Origin: Ascidiimonas aurantiaca
GTDB lineage: Bacteria; Bacteroidota; Bacteroidia; Flavobacteriales; Flavobacteriaceae
Assembly (NCBI RefSeq): GCF_037646345.1
Contig: NZ_JBBEWR010000001.1
Span: 310,001 to 374,000 of the forward strand
Reading direction: 5' to 3'
DNA: 64,000 nt
Shown: positions 53,237 through 62,172 of the stretch, one piece after another
Numbering within the stretch: position 1 is the first letter of the stretch
Layout of the letters: every line of letters starts with the position of its first letter
Notes under the pieces: generated by a model
What the model was told of the DNA's origin: nothing
The model's input: the letters and a program-made list of their open reading frames with translations, nothing else
Database searches by the model: none
Program-made: the position numbers and the translations under genes

Positions 53237-55161
53237 TGATTGAAAACTACTTTGGTAATAATGCCAGTAAATATGTTTCCAGATGGCTGGTACTCCTTAT
53301 TGATACCATTACGGTAGTAAGCACCTTTTTTCTGGCCTATTTAATACGTTTTAATTTTACTTTAAACTTTGATCTGGATAAGTTTTTTATCCAGGTGCCT
53401 ATATTGGCCGCCATGGCAATACTAAGCTTCCTTTTTATAGGTTCTTATAAAGGGGTAGTACGTCATACCGGATTTACCGATGTAATGAACCTGTTTAAAG
53501 GTATTTCATTATTGTCTTTACTGTCAATTACTTTGGTATTACTCAACAAGCAGCTCGCTATTGTAGAGGGATTTACTATTCCTCTGTCTATCATCGTAAT
53601 ACACTCTTTTATCTCTTTTGTTGCACTGGTAGCATCACGATTACTGTTTAAAACGGCGTATCGTTATATTTCTCAGCGCTTAAAAAGTTGTAAAAATGTG
53701 GTTATATATGGTGCCGGTAATTCAGGGATCGCCACCTACAATGCGCTTGCTAATAATCCGGAAAACCGGGTAAATGTAATGTGCTATATTGATGAAGATA
53801 TTAAAAAGAATGGAAAGTTTATAAACGGAGTGCCTATACATGCACCTTCAAAAATTACACAACAATACATTCTTTCTCATAATATTCAGGAGATTATTGT
53901 ATCCATTCATAATATAAGTTCAGAAAAACTACGGGAACTGGTAGATGGATTGGTAGAGTTGCCTGCCAAGGTTAAGATTGTACCTCCTATAGAAAAATGG
54001 ATAAACGGAGAGTTAAATGTAAACCAGATCAAACAGGTGCAAATTGAGGACCTGTTAGACAGGGTGCCTATAGAAATTGAGAACCCTAAAATCAAACAAG
54101 AGCTTCAGGGGGAAACCATTCTCGTTACGGGAGCTGCAGGTTCTATAGGAAGTGAGATATCTTCTCAAATTGCAAATTATCAGGTTAAGAAATTAGTTTT
54201 ACTTGACCAGGCAGAATCTGCTTTGTACGATTTGCAACAGGATCTTAAGCAAAGAGGTATTCATAACTTTGTTTCTATCGTGGCAGATATTCGTGATAAA
54301 AACCGTTTGGATTATATTTTTCAGGAATACCAACCAACGATTGTTTTTCACGCTGCGGCCTATAAGCATGTACCTCTTATGGAGCAAAGCCCTTATGAGG
54401 CAATCAGGATCAATATTAACGGAACCAAAATACTGGCAGATGCTGCCTCTCATTACAAAGTAAAAAAGTTTGTATTTGTTTCAACTGATAAGGCTGTAAA
54501 CCCTACCAGTATTATGGGAGCGACCAAACGAATTGCAGAAATGTACATAAGTTGCCTGCAAAGGCATAGCAGTACCAAATTCATTACCACTCGTTTTGGG
54601 AATGTATTAGGGTCTAATGGTTCTGTAATACCACTATTTAAAAAACAAATTGAAAAAGGAGGTCCGCTAACTGTTACCCACAAAGAAGTGACCCGGTACT
54701 TTATGACCATTCCAGAAGCATCGCAACTGGTACTGGAAGCAGGTGCTATGGGTAAAGGAGGTGAAATCTTTATTTTCGATATGGGTCAGTCCGTTAAGAT
54801 TTATTATCTTGCTCTTAATATGATTAAATTATCAGGTTTACGATATCCGCAGGATATTGGGATTCAGATAACTGGGTTGAGACCTGGCGAAAAATTATAT
54901 GAAGAATTGCTGGCAAATGGAGAGAATACACTTCCTACATATCACAAGAAAATAATGATCAGCAAAACCCGTGAAATTGATTATCAAAAAGTAAAATCTG
55001 AAATTGATGATTTATGTATTTCCAACCTGTTTCAGAATACTAATATCGTTAGAAAAATGAAATCATTGGTTCCTGAATACAAATCTAATAACTCTGAGTT
55101 TGAAGAGTTGGATCACGAGAAGTTGGGAGAATACCGCACAAAGAAGCTCGAATCGATTTAG
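53236..55161 (+). CDS. UDP-GlcNAc 4,6-dehydratase, long FlaA1/PglF/WbpM type
   Basis: A 641-residue membrane enzyme. Four N-terminal hydrophobic helices (about 17-38, 48-67, 82-105, 115-137) are followed by a CoA-binding-like Rossmann region (VVIYGAGNSG) and an SDR domain: TGAAGSIG (298-305), HAAAYKHVPLME, STDKAV (416-421) and Met427-x-x-x-Lys431 (SIMGATKR). The methionine in place of tyrosine is the hallmark of PglF/WbpM inverting/retaining dehydratases. It produces UDP-4-keto-6-deoxy-HexNAc for the DegT enzyme encoded just upstream. Confidence 0.93.
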   Translation: MIENYFGNNASKYVSRWLVLLIDTITVVSTFFLAYLIRFNFTLNFDLDKFFIQVPILAAMAILSFLFIGSYKGVVRHTGFTDVMNLFKGISLLSLLSITLVLLNKQLAIVEGFTIPLSIIVIHSFISFVALVASRLLFKTAYRYISQRLKSCKNVVIYGAGNSGIATYNALANNPENRVNVMCYIDEDIKKNGKFINGVPIHAPSKITQQYILSHNIQEIIVSIHNISSEKLRELVDGLVELPAKVKIVPPIEKWINGELNVNQIKQVQIEDLLDRVPIEIENPKIKQELQGETILVTGAAGSIGSEISSQIANYQVKKLVLLDQAESALYDLQQDLKQRGIHNFVSIVADIRDKNRLDYIFQEYQPTIVFHAAAYKHVPLMEQSPYEAIRININGTKILADAASHYKVKKFVFVSTDKAVNPTSIMGATKRIAEMYISCLQRHSSTKFITTRFGNVLGSNGSVIPLFKKQIEKGGPLTVTHKEVTRYFMTIPEASQLVLEAGAMGKGGEIFIFDMGQSVKIYYLALNMIKLSGLRYPQDIGIQITGLRPGEKLYEELLANGENTLPTYHKKIMISKTREIDYQKVKSEIDDLCISNLFQNTNIVRKMKSLVPEYKSNNSEFEELDHEKLGEYRTKKLESI

Positions 55162-55208
55162 CTGAAGAGGAGTAGAAAAGATGTAAAATAAAAGAGCAAC
55201 AACATTAA

Positions 55209-55979
55209 ATGAAAAAACTAACACCCTTTTTTGTAAAACGGCTTTTATCACTCTCGTTAATAGCCGTTTTTACCGTTTCATGTGCAACGCGTAAAGAAGT
55301 TGTATATTTTCAAAATGCCAAAGATTTTGAAACCATAGTCGATACTGACACTTTTACGACTAAATTAAAAGTAAATGATATTCTAACGATAAGTTTATCT
55401 ACTTTTGACCAGGAAGCGACCGGACCCTTTAATCTTTACAAAACGTCTGATTTTGGAAGATCGGCTCCGGTAGATTATCTTATAGATAAAGACGGGATGA
55501 TTGATTATCCTGTTTTGGGCAAGATAAAGCTTGGCGGGCTTTCCATACAGCAGGCAAAGGATCTTTTGAAGGAAAAACTGGCAGATTATCTTAAAGACCC
55601 CATAATTAATATACGACTCTTAAACTTTAGGGTAACCGTATTAGGATCAGTAAACCGGCCCGGAACCTACAATATTTCAGGAGAACGGATTACTATACTG
55701 GAGGCACTCGGCCAGGCAGGAGATTTGACTATTAAAGGCAGGAGAGATAATGTTTTGGTAATAAGAGATTTTAAAGGTACCAAAGTATATACCAGAATAG
55801 ACCTTACAAACAAAGAGTCTTTAAATTCTCCGGTGTATTTCCTAACACAAAATGATATTGTGTACGTTGAGCCCAACAGGTCTGCTATTGTCTCTTCCAC
55901 CTTAGATAACCGCACATCTATAGCGATATCTATTATTACCACTCTTATTACCGCCGGTGTACTGTTATTAACCAGGTAA
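55209..55979 (+). CDS. wza: Polysaccharide export outer-membrane lipoprotein Wza-like
   Basis: A 256-residue lipoprotein (FTVSCATRKEVVYFQNA; lipobox Cys about residue 24) of the polysaccharide export (PES/SLBB) family, the translocon through which the polymer leaves the cell. The PES domain (about 45-130; NDILTISLSTFDQEATGPFNLY, IDYPVLGKIKLGGLSIQQA) is followed by an SLBB domain (VTVLGSVNRPGTYNISGERITILEALGQAGDL). A C-terminal hydrophobic helix (about 233-252) is unlike E. coli Wza's amphipathic barrel helix but common in Bacteroidetes. It is 47 bases after the dehydratase and 33 before wzc. Confidence 0.93.
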   Translation: MKKLTPFFVKRLLSLSLIAVFTVSCATRKEVVYFQNAKDFETIVDTDTFTTKLKVNDILTISLSTFDQEATGPFNLYKTSDFGRSAPVDYLIDKDGMIDYPVLGKIKLGGLSIQQAKDLLKEKLADYLKDPIINIRLLNFRVTVLGSVNRPGTYNISGERITILEALGQAGDLTIKGRRDNVLVIRDFKGTKVYTRIDLTNKESLNSPVYFLTQNDIVYVEPNRSAIVSSTLDNRTSIAISIITTLITAGVLLLTR

Positions 55980-56012
55980 GATAACCAATTAAATGATTTT
56001 GGAGGAAAATAA

Positions 56013-58424
56013 ATGAATGATCAATCTACTAATGCCGCACAGAGTTTTAATTTAAGAGAGATTATTGCGGTTTATACGAGACAATGGAAATGGTTTCTTC
56101 TAAGTTGTATAGTATGTCTGGGAGCAGCTTTTGTATATTTAAGATATGCCACTCCTTTGTATGGGGCGTATGCTAAAATTATGCTGGTAGATGATAAGAA
56201 CGCATCTACCCCTGCCAGTGCATTGCTCAAAGATTTTGAATTGATTTCTGAAGCCGAAAGTAAAAGGGTAGAAGATGAGATCGAGGTCATGAAATCAAGA
56301 AAGATTATGGCCAATGTAGTAGAACGCTTAAAACTAAATGTACAGTATTTTTCTGAAGGAAGGATTCACGATATGGAGATTTTTCCAGATCCTCCTATTA
56401 AAGTAAATTTTATAGCGTCAGATTCTACTATCAAAAACTCAAAATTCGGGTTTAATGTAAAAATACTCTCAGAAACCTCTTTTGAGTATAGAGTTGCAGA
56501 AGAAGAAAAAAGTAAAAAATATTATTTTGGGGAGAATATACCCACCGAAATAGGGGATGTGGTTATTACTCCTAAGGTCACGAATATTGAGAATTATGCG
56601 AACCAAACCATAAAGGTAGCCGTACAACCTGTAAAAAAGGTTGCCGAGAGCTTCAAAAACAAAATATTGATCACACCGGTTGAGAAATTATCTAAAGTAA
56701 TAAACATATCACTACAGGATGCCAATAAAGAAAAGGCCCGTCAAATTATCAATACACTTATAGACGAGTACAATACGAACTCAATTGAACAAAAAAACGC
56801 TGAATCTAAAGCAACGGCTGATTTTATTAATGAACGTATTGATCTTATTGCTACCGATCTGGCTAATGTAGATAGCAATGCAGAGCGTTTCAAAACCGGG
56901 AACCGGCTTACAGATATAACTTCAGAGGCTGATATTTATCTCAGTTCCGGTTCGGAAAATGAACAGGAGCTAATTCAAAGCAGAACTGAATTGAGTATGG
57001 TAAACTACATGAACAGCTATCTCAAAAATCAGGATGATTTTGAACCGATCCCTTCTAACATAGGATTATCAGACCCTTCCATAAGCAATACCTCTGCGAA
57101 GTATAACCAGTTAATTTTAGAACGGGAACGGTTGTTAAAAAGTTCTAATGAAAAGAACCCCATCATTGTTAACCTCGATCAACAACTCGCCGGGCTTCGT
57201 CAAAGTATGCAACAGAGTTTAAGTAACCATAAGAGTACTTTGAGTATTCGTGTAAACAATCTGGAGCAACAGGCGGCCCGTATTAATTCAAGAATATCGT
57301 CCGTACCGGGGCAGGAACGTCAGTTAAGAGATATTCAACGGCAACAGCAAATAAAAGAATCATTGTATTTATATCTTCTTGAAAAAAGAGAAGAAGCTAC
57401 CATATCTCTTACAGCTACCTCACCTAACGCAAAAATTATAGACAGTGCCTATAGCCCCAATGATGCTCCCATTTCTCCCAAAAGAAAAATGGTATTCATT
57501 GCTGCTTTAATGGCCGGAATGGCATTTCCGTTTTCTATAATTTATCTCAGACAGTTACTGGATAATAAAATTCACAATAAAGAAGACCTTTCCAAGCTTT
57601 TTAAGGATATGCCCATTCTTGGAGAGATCCCCAAAGTAAAGGGAAAAAACCATCCCTTGGTTATTCATAGAAATGACCGTTCTATTCTTTCAGAATCTTT
57701 TCGTATTATTCGAACCAACCTCGATTATTTAATACGAAGTCGTAAAGGTCAAAATACCAAAAGTAACAATGTTATATATGTTACTTCTACGATAAACGGA
57801 GAAGGGAAAACTTTTGTGAGTATTAATATGGCTCTTACGCTTGCTAATTCAGACAAGACGGTTTTGTTGATAGGAGCAGACATCCGTAACCCGAAACTAC
57901 ACCAGTATTTAAAAAAGCAAATGACTGGACCGGGACTTACAGATTACCTGTACGACCGTTCTGTAAACAGACAGCAAGTTACTGAGACAATTGAAGTTCA
58001 CGGCAACCGCATTGACTTGATACAATCTGGGAAAACGCCGCCAAACCCGGCAGAACTTTTAATGAATGAGCGCATCAAAACATTGCTCGATGAGGCATCT
58101 GAGGTGTATGATTTCATTATTGTAGATACCGCTCCGTGCATGTTGGTAACCGATACGTTACTTTTTAGTCAGTATGCTGACCATACCATTTATGTCACCA
58201 GGGCCGATTATACGAATGTGCGTTTACTGAATTTCCCGTATGAATTGTTTGCAGATAAAAAACTGAAAGGGATGATGATGGTAGTAAACGATGTAAAAGA
58301 GTCTGATTTTGGTTACGGTGGAAAGTATGGTTACGGTTATTACGGTAACAAGCGAAACCAGAAAAAAGCAGGTGTACAAGCAGGAAGTAAATCTAAAGCA
58401 AAGAAGGCAAAAGTTAAAGTCTGA
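56013..58424 (+). CDS. wzc: Wzc-type tyrosine autokinase / chain-length regulator
   Basis: An 803-residue inner-membrane protein that controls polymer length and export. A Wzz domain with N-terminal helix (about 28-47) is followed by a long periplasmic coiled-coil part and a second helix (about 488-510). The C-terminal BY-kinase has Walker A NGEGKT (595-600), Walker A' VLLIGADIRNP (617-627) and Walker B DFIIVDTAP. The first acid of the usual Walker A' DxD is Gly621. The tail is a tyrosine cluster (FGYGGKYGYGYYGN) for autophosphorylation, then a lysine-rich end. Dephosphorylation is likely by CpsB, whose gene converges and overlaps by 11 bases. Confidence 0.93.
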   Translation: MNDQSTNAAQSFNLREIIAVYTRQWKWFLLSCIVCLGAAFVYLRYATPLYGAYAKIMLVDDKNASTPASALLKDFELISEAESKRVEDEIEVMKSRKIMANVVERLKLNVQYFSEGRIHDMEIFPDPPIKVNFIASDSTIKNSKFGFNVKILSETSFEYRVAEEEKSKKYYFGENIPTEIGDVVITPKVTNIENYANQTIKVAVQPVKKVAESFKNKILITPVEKLSKVINISLQDANKEKARQIINTLIDEYNTNSIEQKNAESKATADFINERIDLIATDLANVDSNAERFKTGNRLTDITSEADIYLSSGSENEQELIQSRTELSMVNYMNSYLKNQDDFEPIPSNIGLSDPSISNTSAKYNQLILERERLLKSSNEKNPIIVNLDQQLAGLRQSMQQSLSNHKSTLSIRVNNLEQQAARINSRISSVPGQERQLRDIQRQQQIKESLYLYLLEKREEATISLTATSPNAKIIDSAYSPNDAPISPKRKMVFIAALMAGMAFPFSIIYLRQLLDNKIHNKEDLSKLFKDMPILGEIPKVKGKNHPLVIHRNDRSILSESFRIIRTNLDYLIRSRKGQNTKSNNVIYVTSTINGEGKTFVSINMALTLANSDKTVLLIGADIRNPKLHQYLKKQMTGPGLTDYLYDRSVNRQQVTETIEVHGNRIDLIQSGKTPPNPAELLMNERIKTLLDEASEVYDFIIVDTAPCMLVTDTLLFSQYADHTIYVTRADYTNVRLLNFPYELFADKKLKGMMMVVNDVKESDFGYGGKYGYGYYGNKRNQKKAGVQAGSKSKAKKAKVKV

Positions 58425-59166
58425 ATCCGCTAAAACTGTTATTGGTATTTACAATAAGTTGTTCCACAACGGGAGCGATCTTCTTGTCTAACTTTATACT
58501 TTCAATTCGATCTAGGTGGTAGAGTTTATGGGTGTCAGATCCTATAAAATCCATCATGCCTTCTTCCAGGAGCCAATGAGCTGCTTTTTGAATGTTTCTG
58601 CCGTAATGATCGGTTAGTGAGAGTATATTCATCTGAAAAAAGCATCCCATTTGTTTAAGGGCCGTATAATTGTATTTTTTTTGATGATAAAACGTATATC
58701 TCTCAGGATGTGCCAATACAACATAATAGCCTTTGTCTCTCATTTTTCCAATAACCTCATTTAAATTAATTGGGGGCTGCAAATACGAGAGTTCTACCAA
58801 TACGTAGCGGTATTTAAGGGGTACCAGCTTTTCTGCCTCCAGCAGCTCTTCAAAATGATTGTCTATCATGTATTCAGCAGAAAGGTTAATAATAATGCCT
58901 GGTACCTCGGTTCTCAGATTTTGTGCTTCCAGTGTATGATAGGCACCTACAATGGTTTGCTCATTGTTGGGATAAAAATCGACCATGATATGAGGTGTGG
59001 CTACAAAGTTTTTAACACCCAAAGATGCAAATCTTTTCAACAGAGCGATAGATTCATCGATGTTAGAAGCGCCATCATCTATACCGGGAAGTATATGGCA
59101 GTGTATATCAACAAAACCTTCTAAAAAGTCTCTTAAGTATATTTTCCTGGTAAAGAATTGAAACAT
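58414..59166 (-). CDS. PHP-family protein-tyrosine phosphatase CpsB/YwqE-like
   Basis: A 250-residue metal-dependent phosphatase of the CpsB/Wzb(PHP) type that removes phosphate from the BY-kinase tail. Key motif DIHCHILPGIDDGA (20-33) supplies metal ligands; VATPH, VELSYL and VLAHPERYTFY are the other conserved PHP segments and GSDTHKLYHL closes the site. The frame opens nine codons upstream, but MFQFFTRKIYLRDF at 59166 is the normal start and a -7 element lies 36 bp before it. The 3' end overlaps wzc by 11 bases, tail to tail. Confidence 0.92.
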   Translation of the reverse strand: MFQFFTRKIYLRDFLEGFVDIHCHILPGIDDGASNIDESIALLKRFASLGVKNFVATPHIMVDFYPNNEQTIVGAYHTLEAQNLRTEVPGIIINLSAEYMIDNHFEELLEAEKLVPLKYRYVLVELSYLQPPINLNEVIGKMRDKGYYVVLAHPERYTFYHQKKYNYTALKQMGCFFQMNILSLTDHYGRNIQKAAHWLLEEGMMDFIGSDTHKLYHLDRIESIKLDKKIAPVVEQLIVNTNNSFSGFRL

Positions 59167-59201
59167 AAGTACAAAAATACACCTTAATTTCAACTACAGG
59201 A

Positions 59202-59209
59202 CAAACTTA
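59202..59209 (-). promoter_or_regulatory. -7 element for cpsB
   Basis: Read on the minus strand this is TAAGTTTG, matching TAnnTTTG, 36 bp before the ATG at 59166. It gives cpsB its own promoter, opposite to the wzc transcript. Confidence 0.45.
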
Positions 59210-59244
59210 ACAAAGTTTACCTTATGGTTACGAGAACCAAGATA

Positions 59245-59265
59245 CGGTACTTTTTAAAAGTACCG
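59245..59265. repeat. 21-base near-perfect palindrome
   Basis: CGGTACTTTT and AAAAGTACCG are exact reverse complements around a single central T. It lies between the cpsB promoter and the stop of the thioesterase gene, both on the minus strand. It may be the thioesterase terminator or a dyad operator for cpsB. Confidence 0.55.
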
Positions 59266-59305
59266 CATTTTATAAAGAGGTTAAATTAAACAATAGATAT
59301 TAAGA

Positions 59306-60046
59306 TCAACGTCTAATAAACTCAAAGGTCATATTCATAGCAGTTTCATATGCATCTTCTATATCTTCCAATAATTCGTGTATATGTGAAAATATGAAAA
59401 AATGATTACCCTGATATACCTGAAAGTTCAATGGGTATGCAGTTTCTTCCTGCCATGCTTCCATTTTATGCCAGTCGGTAACATCTTCAGAACCGGATCT
59501 TAAAAATATAGGGATCTCAAAAGGCTCTTCAAGAGGGGTATATGAATACTGTTCCAGTGCCCGGTAATCGGCGCGTATGGTAGGTTCAAAAAGGTCAATG
59601 AGTTCTTTGTCATTAAAAAGTGCATCTGACAATCCTCCTAATTTGCGAACTTCCTTCCAGAAAATATCGCGATCACTTCGGGATATACTTTGCGTACGCT
59701 CTACAGAAGGGCCCGACTGCCCGGTAAAGAACAAACACAAAGGTACGGGTTCATCATTTTCAATAAGCATTCGTGTAAGCTCATACCCTAATAAAGCACC
59801 CATGCCGTGTCCAAAAAACATAAAAGAATAATTACGGACAATAGGTAGGATCTGTTGGTAAATATCTTCACAAACCGAAAGAATATCGGGTATGGTGATT
59901 TCATTGATCCGGGTTCCTCTTCCGGGAATTTCAACACTAAACCATTCAAACGGGAAAGACACATTACGCTCCAATACTTTATAGGAAAACTGGCTACCTC
60001 CAGCGAAAGGGAGGGCGATAACGATAGCTTTTTCTTCTTCATTCAT
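59306..60046 (-). CDS. Type II thioesterase family protein lacking the nucleophile serine
   Basis: A 246-residue alpha/beta-hydrolase of the GrsT/TEII family, which normally clears wrong acyl groups from NRPS or PKS carrier domains. The fold is clear: VIALPFAGGSQFSY at the N-terminus, FFGHGMGALLGYEL at the nucleophile elbow, RSGSEDVTDW (Asp188) and GNHFFI (His215). The elbow should read GHSMG, but residue 81 is Gly (codon GGC at 59806-59804), one base from AGC. So the usual acyl-enzyme cannot form. No NRPS or PKS gene is in the window. It may be an inactive binder or carry a different activity. Confidence 0.88.
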   Translation of the reverse strand: MNEEEKAIVIALPFAGGSQFSYKVLERNVSFPFEWFSVEIPGRGTRINEITIPDILSVCEDIYQQILPIVRNYSFMFFGHGMGALLGYELTRMLIENDEPVPLCLFFTGQSGPSVERTQSISRSDRDIFWKEVRKLGGLSDALFNDKELIDLFEPTIRADYRALEQYSYTPLEEPFEIPIFLRSGSEDVTDWHKMEAWQEETAYPLNFQVYQGNHFFIFSHIHELLEDIEDAYETAMNMTFEFIRR

Positions 60047-60123
60047 AGTATTATGGTTTTGTAAGATTTTGAAACTGTAATTCTTTAATCTCTATAATTG
60101 GAGTTTTACATATCGGTCTCTCT

Positions 60124-60131
60124 CAAAGATA
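60124..60131 (-). promoter_or_regulatory. -7 element for the thioesterase-like gene
   Basis: Minus strand TATCTTTG matches TAnnTTTG, 78 bp before the ATG at 60046. No -33 TTTG is visible at good distance. Confidence 0.35.
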
Positions 60132-60471
60132 TTAATTAAACATCTATAAAAAGTAAACGGTAATAAAAGAAAGTATTGTTTTACGGTTAACACTCAGGGG
60201 CTATACGGTTTTTAGGTTATAACTCACTTTTTCAGCACTTTTTATTTATGAAAAGTTTGTTTTAGATGATGTTAGCACGTAATTAAAATACGGCATATGC
60301 GCTTATTTGGCTTTAACCTAAGACCAGGCTTCGTAGGTAAAGTTTTGTTAAATACACAAAACGACCAAAAGCACTGGTTATTAGCTATATAGAATCACAA
60401 TACAAAAAGAAAGAAAAGGATGATAATTTACGTAGTAAAATAAAATTTGAGTCAAATATTTGATAATTAGA
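60132..60471. other. Non-coding spacer between divergent genes
   Basis: About 340 bases of AT-rich sequence inside the 517-base gap between the thioesterase-like gene and the barrel-protein gene. I see no plausible reading frame, RNA gene or repeat in it. The control elements lie at its edges (60124-60131 and 60472-60538). Confidence 0.5.
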
Positions 60472-60507
60472 AGGGTATAAATTATTTAAACTACCCTTAA
60501 CAGGGTA
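60472..60507. promoter_or_regulatory. Triple AGGGTA site upstream of the barrel-protein gene
   Basis: AGGGTA (60472-60477), TACCCT (60492-60497) and AGGGTA (60502-60507) are three copies of one hexamer in alternating orientation, giving two overlapping dyads with 14- and 4-base spacers. They lie directly upstream of the -7 element at 60531-60538, the position expected for an activator or repressor. Confidence 0.5.
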
Positions 60508-60530
60508 TTTTTTACATAGATTACTATTTT

Positions 60531-60538
60531 TACTTTTG
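60531..60538 (+). promoter_or_regulatory. -7 element for the barrel-protein gene
   Basis: TACTTTTG matches TAnnTTTG and ends 25 bp before the ATG at 60564. A T-rich stretch lies at the -33 position without TTTG, which would fit an activator-dependent promoter using the AGGGTA sites just upstream. Confidence 0.5.
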
Positions 60539-60563
60539 AAACACCAACCAATACCTCTTTCTT

Positions 60564-62042
60564 ATGAAAAAACTATCTGTACTTATTTCATTCTTTTGTA
60601 TTCCTCTTTTATTGCAGGCACAAACTCCGCAGTACAAAAAACTGCGTACTATCACTATTCCCCCTGAAACACTTTCGGATATTGATAAAGATAGTATTAT
60701 AACAGGCATTTACTATGGTGACTATATAAAATTCCGTCTTGAAGGGATAAACACTTTTAAGTATAACGCAGACCTGACCATTGCCGAAACGAATTTTGAT
60801 TTTGACCTTCCTGATAATATTATGCCAACAGAGGAAAGCAGAAATAGTGAGGATGATTCGCTTAACAGTGATATTCAGGGTTTGAAGATCGCGGGAAAGT
60901 TGACAGATCAAAAAGCTAGTATAATTCAAGACATGTGGGCTGATGTTCAAGATAAATCAAATACGTGGTATGAAAATCTTGGAGAGTATCAAAAAGCGCT
61001 TATCCAATTACAACAGTATGCCCGTGTGAAAAAACGGATTCTGGATATTATAGGAGAAGAACCTGTGTTACCTGATTATGAATCCAGAAAAGAAGCGGTA
61101 GCCAATTATTTTTCTGGGGTTTATGGAGATAAGGATACCAACAAGGCTACCAGGGCCATAACTAGTACTTTTCAAAAGGCTTCAGGGTTGTTATACTTTT
61201 TAAAACAACAACATCAGCAATTGTTACAGGCTCTTACAGCTTTAGAAAAACAGTATAACGAATGTGCGGCATATGTTACCGCCAGGAAACAGGCACTTGC
61301 CTCTCAGCTTGAATGGATAACCCAAACGGGAACTGTATTTACTGATGCTTTCAAAAAAACAAAACTTCTGGATGACATGCATTCCGGGGTTACCCTGTAT
61401 GTACATGTTTACAACGCTTCGTTTAGTATAGAAACCAAAGTGGTTCAGGCCAAAGCAGATGAAATGCGTATTACGCCCTTCCTCAAAGATCAAAAAGGAA
61501 ACAAAGCTTATGAGTTTGGCACATATGGTTTTCGAACCCGGGGAGGTGTAAAAGTAGATTTTAGCGCCGGGTACTTATTGAGCTTTCAGGGAAATGACAA
61601 CTACGAACTCGTAAAAAATGAAGATGGTGAAACCACGGGAGTTCAAAAAGGAAATAAAGATAGACTAACTCATACCATTGGAGCATTGGCCCACATTTAT
61701 AGTCGTGGATGGCGTGATGTTCAACCAGGGTTCTCTGCCGGAGCAAGCCTTTCAGAAAATGGCAGCCTAGGTTTTTATTCGGGATTGTCACTGCTTTTTA
61801 ACGGGCAGAGCAGGGTAGTGTTCACCGCAGGAGTATCCTTTACCCAACTTGATGAACTCAATACAGCAAATCTGGAGAGTCCGGAAAATGGAATTCGCGA
61901 ATTTAGATCTGAAACAGATACAGAAATACGCTATGACCAAACCTACCGCCCGGCCTTTTTTATAGGACTTACCTATAATTTTTCTAAAAAGAAAAAGGAA
62001 GATACCCAGGTAGGCGCAAATGCTGATTCTGATACCGAGTAG
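60564..62042 (+). CDS. Unrecognised exported protein with C-terminal outer-membrane barrel-like region
   Basis: A 492-residue protein with a signal peptide (about 1-19, ending LLLQAQ). The middle (about 110-270) is helical and rich in Gln, Lys and Leu, likely coiled coil (QLQQYARVKKRILDI, LKQQHQQLLQALTALEKQ). From about 290 onward it is beta-rich with alternating aromatic residues (VKVDFSAGYLLSF, LGFYSGLSLLF, RVVFTAGVSFTQL) and ends YRPAFFIGLTYNFS, the pattern of an outer-membrane barrel strand. I do not recognise the family. It may form a unit with the small protein and histidine kinase genes that follow. Confidence 0.7.
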   Translation: MKKLSVLISFFCIPLLLQAQTPQYKKLRTITIPPETLSDIDKDSIITGIYYGDYIKFRLEGINTFKYNADLTIAETNFDFDLPDNIMPTEESRNSEDDSLNSDIQGLKIAGKLTDQKASIIQDMWADVQDKSNTWYENLGEYQKALIQLQQYARVKKRILDIIGEEPVLPDYESRKEAVANYFSGVYGDKDTNKATRAITSTFQKASGLLYFLKQQHQQLLQALTALEKQYNECAAYVTARKQALASQLEWITQTGTVFTDAFKKTKLLDDMHSGVTLYVHVYNASFSIETKVVQAKADEMRITPFLKDQKGNKAYEFGTYGFRTRGGVKVDFSAGYLLSFQGNDNYELVKNEDGETTGVQKGNKDRLTHTIGALAHIYSRGWRDVQPGFSAGASLSENGSLGFYSGLSLLFNGQSRVVFTAGVSFTQLDELNTANLESPENGIREFRSETDTEIRYDQTYRPAFFIGLTYNFSKKKKEDTQVGANADSDTE

Positions 62043-62172
62043 CTTTTATATTCTGTTAGTTTACTATTAGGTTGCCCTTTTCTTAACTCTTGTATCTGCC
62101 TGAAAATATATGGTTGAAACATATTTACGATAACTAAACACCTATTTCATTTTTAAACTTAAACACAAAGAC

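Noticed and set aside
60609..60950. Antisense 113-codon frame opposite the barrel-protein gene
   Set aside because: The opposite strand has a signal peptide, promoter and long frame; the antisense one has none.
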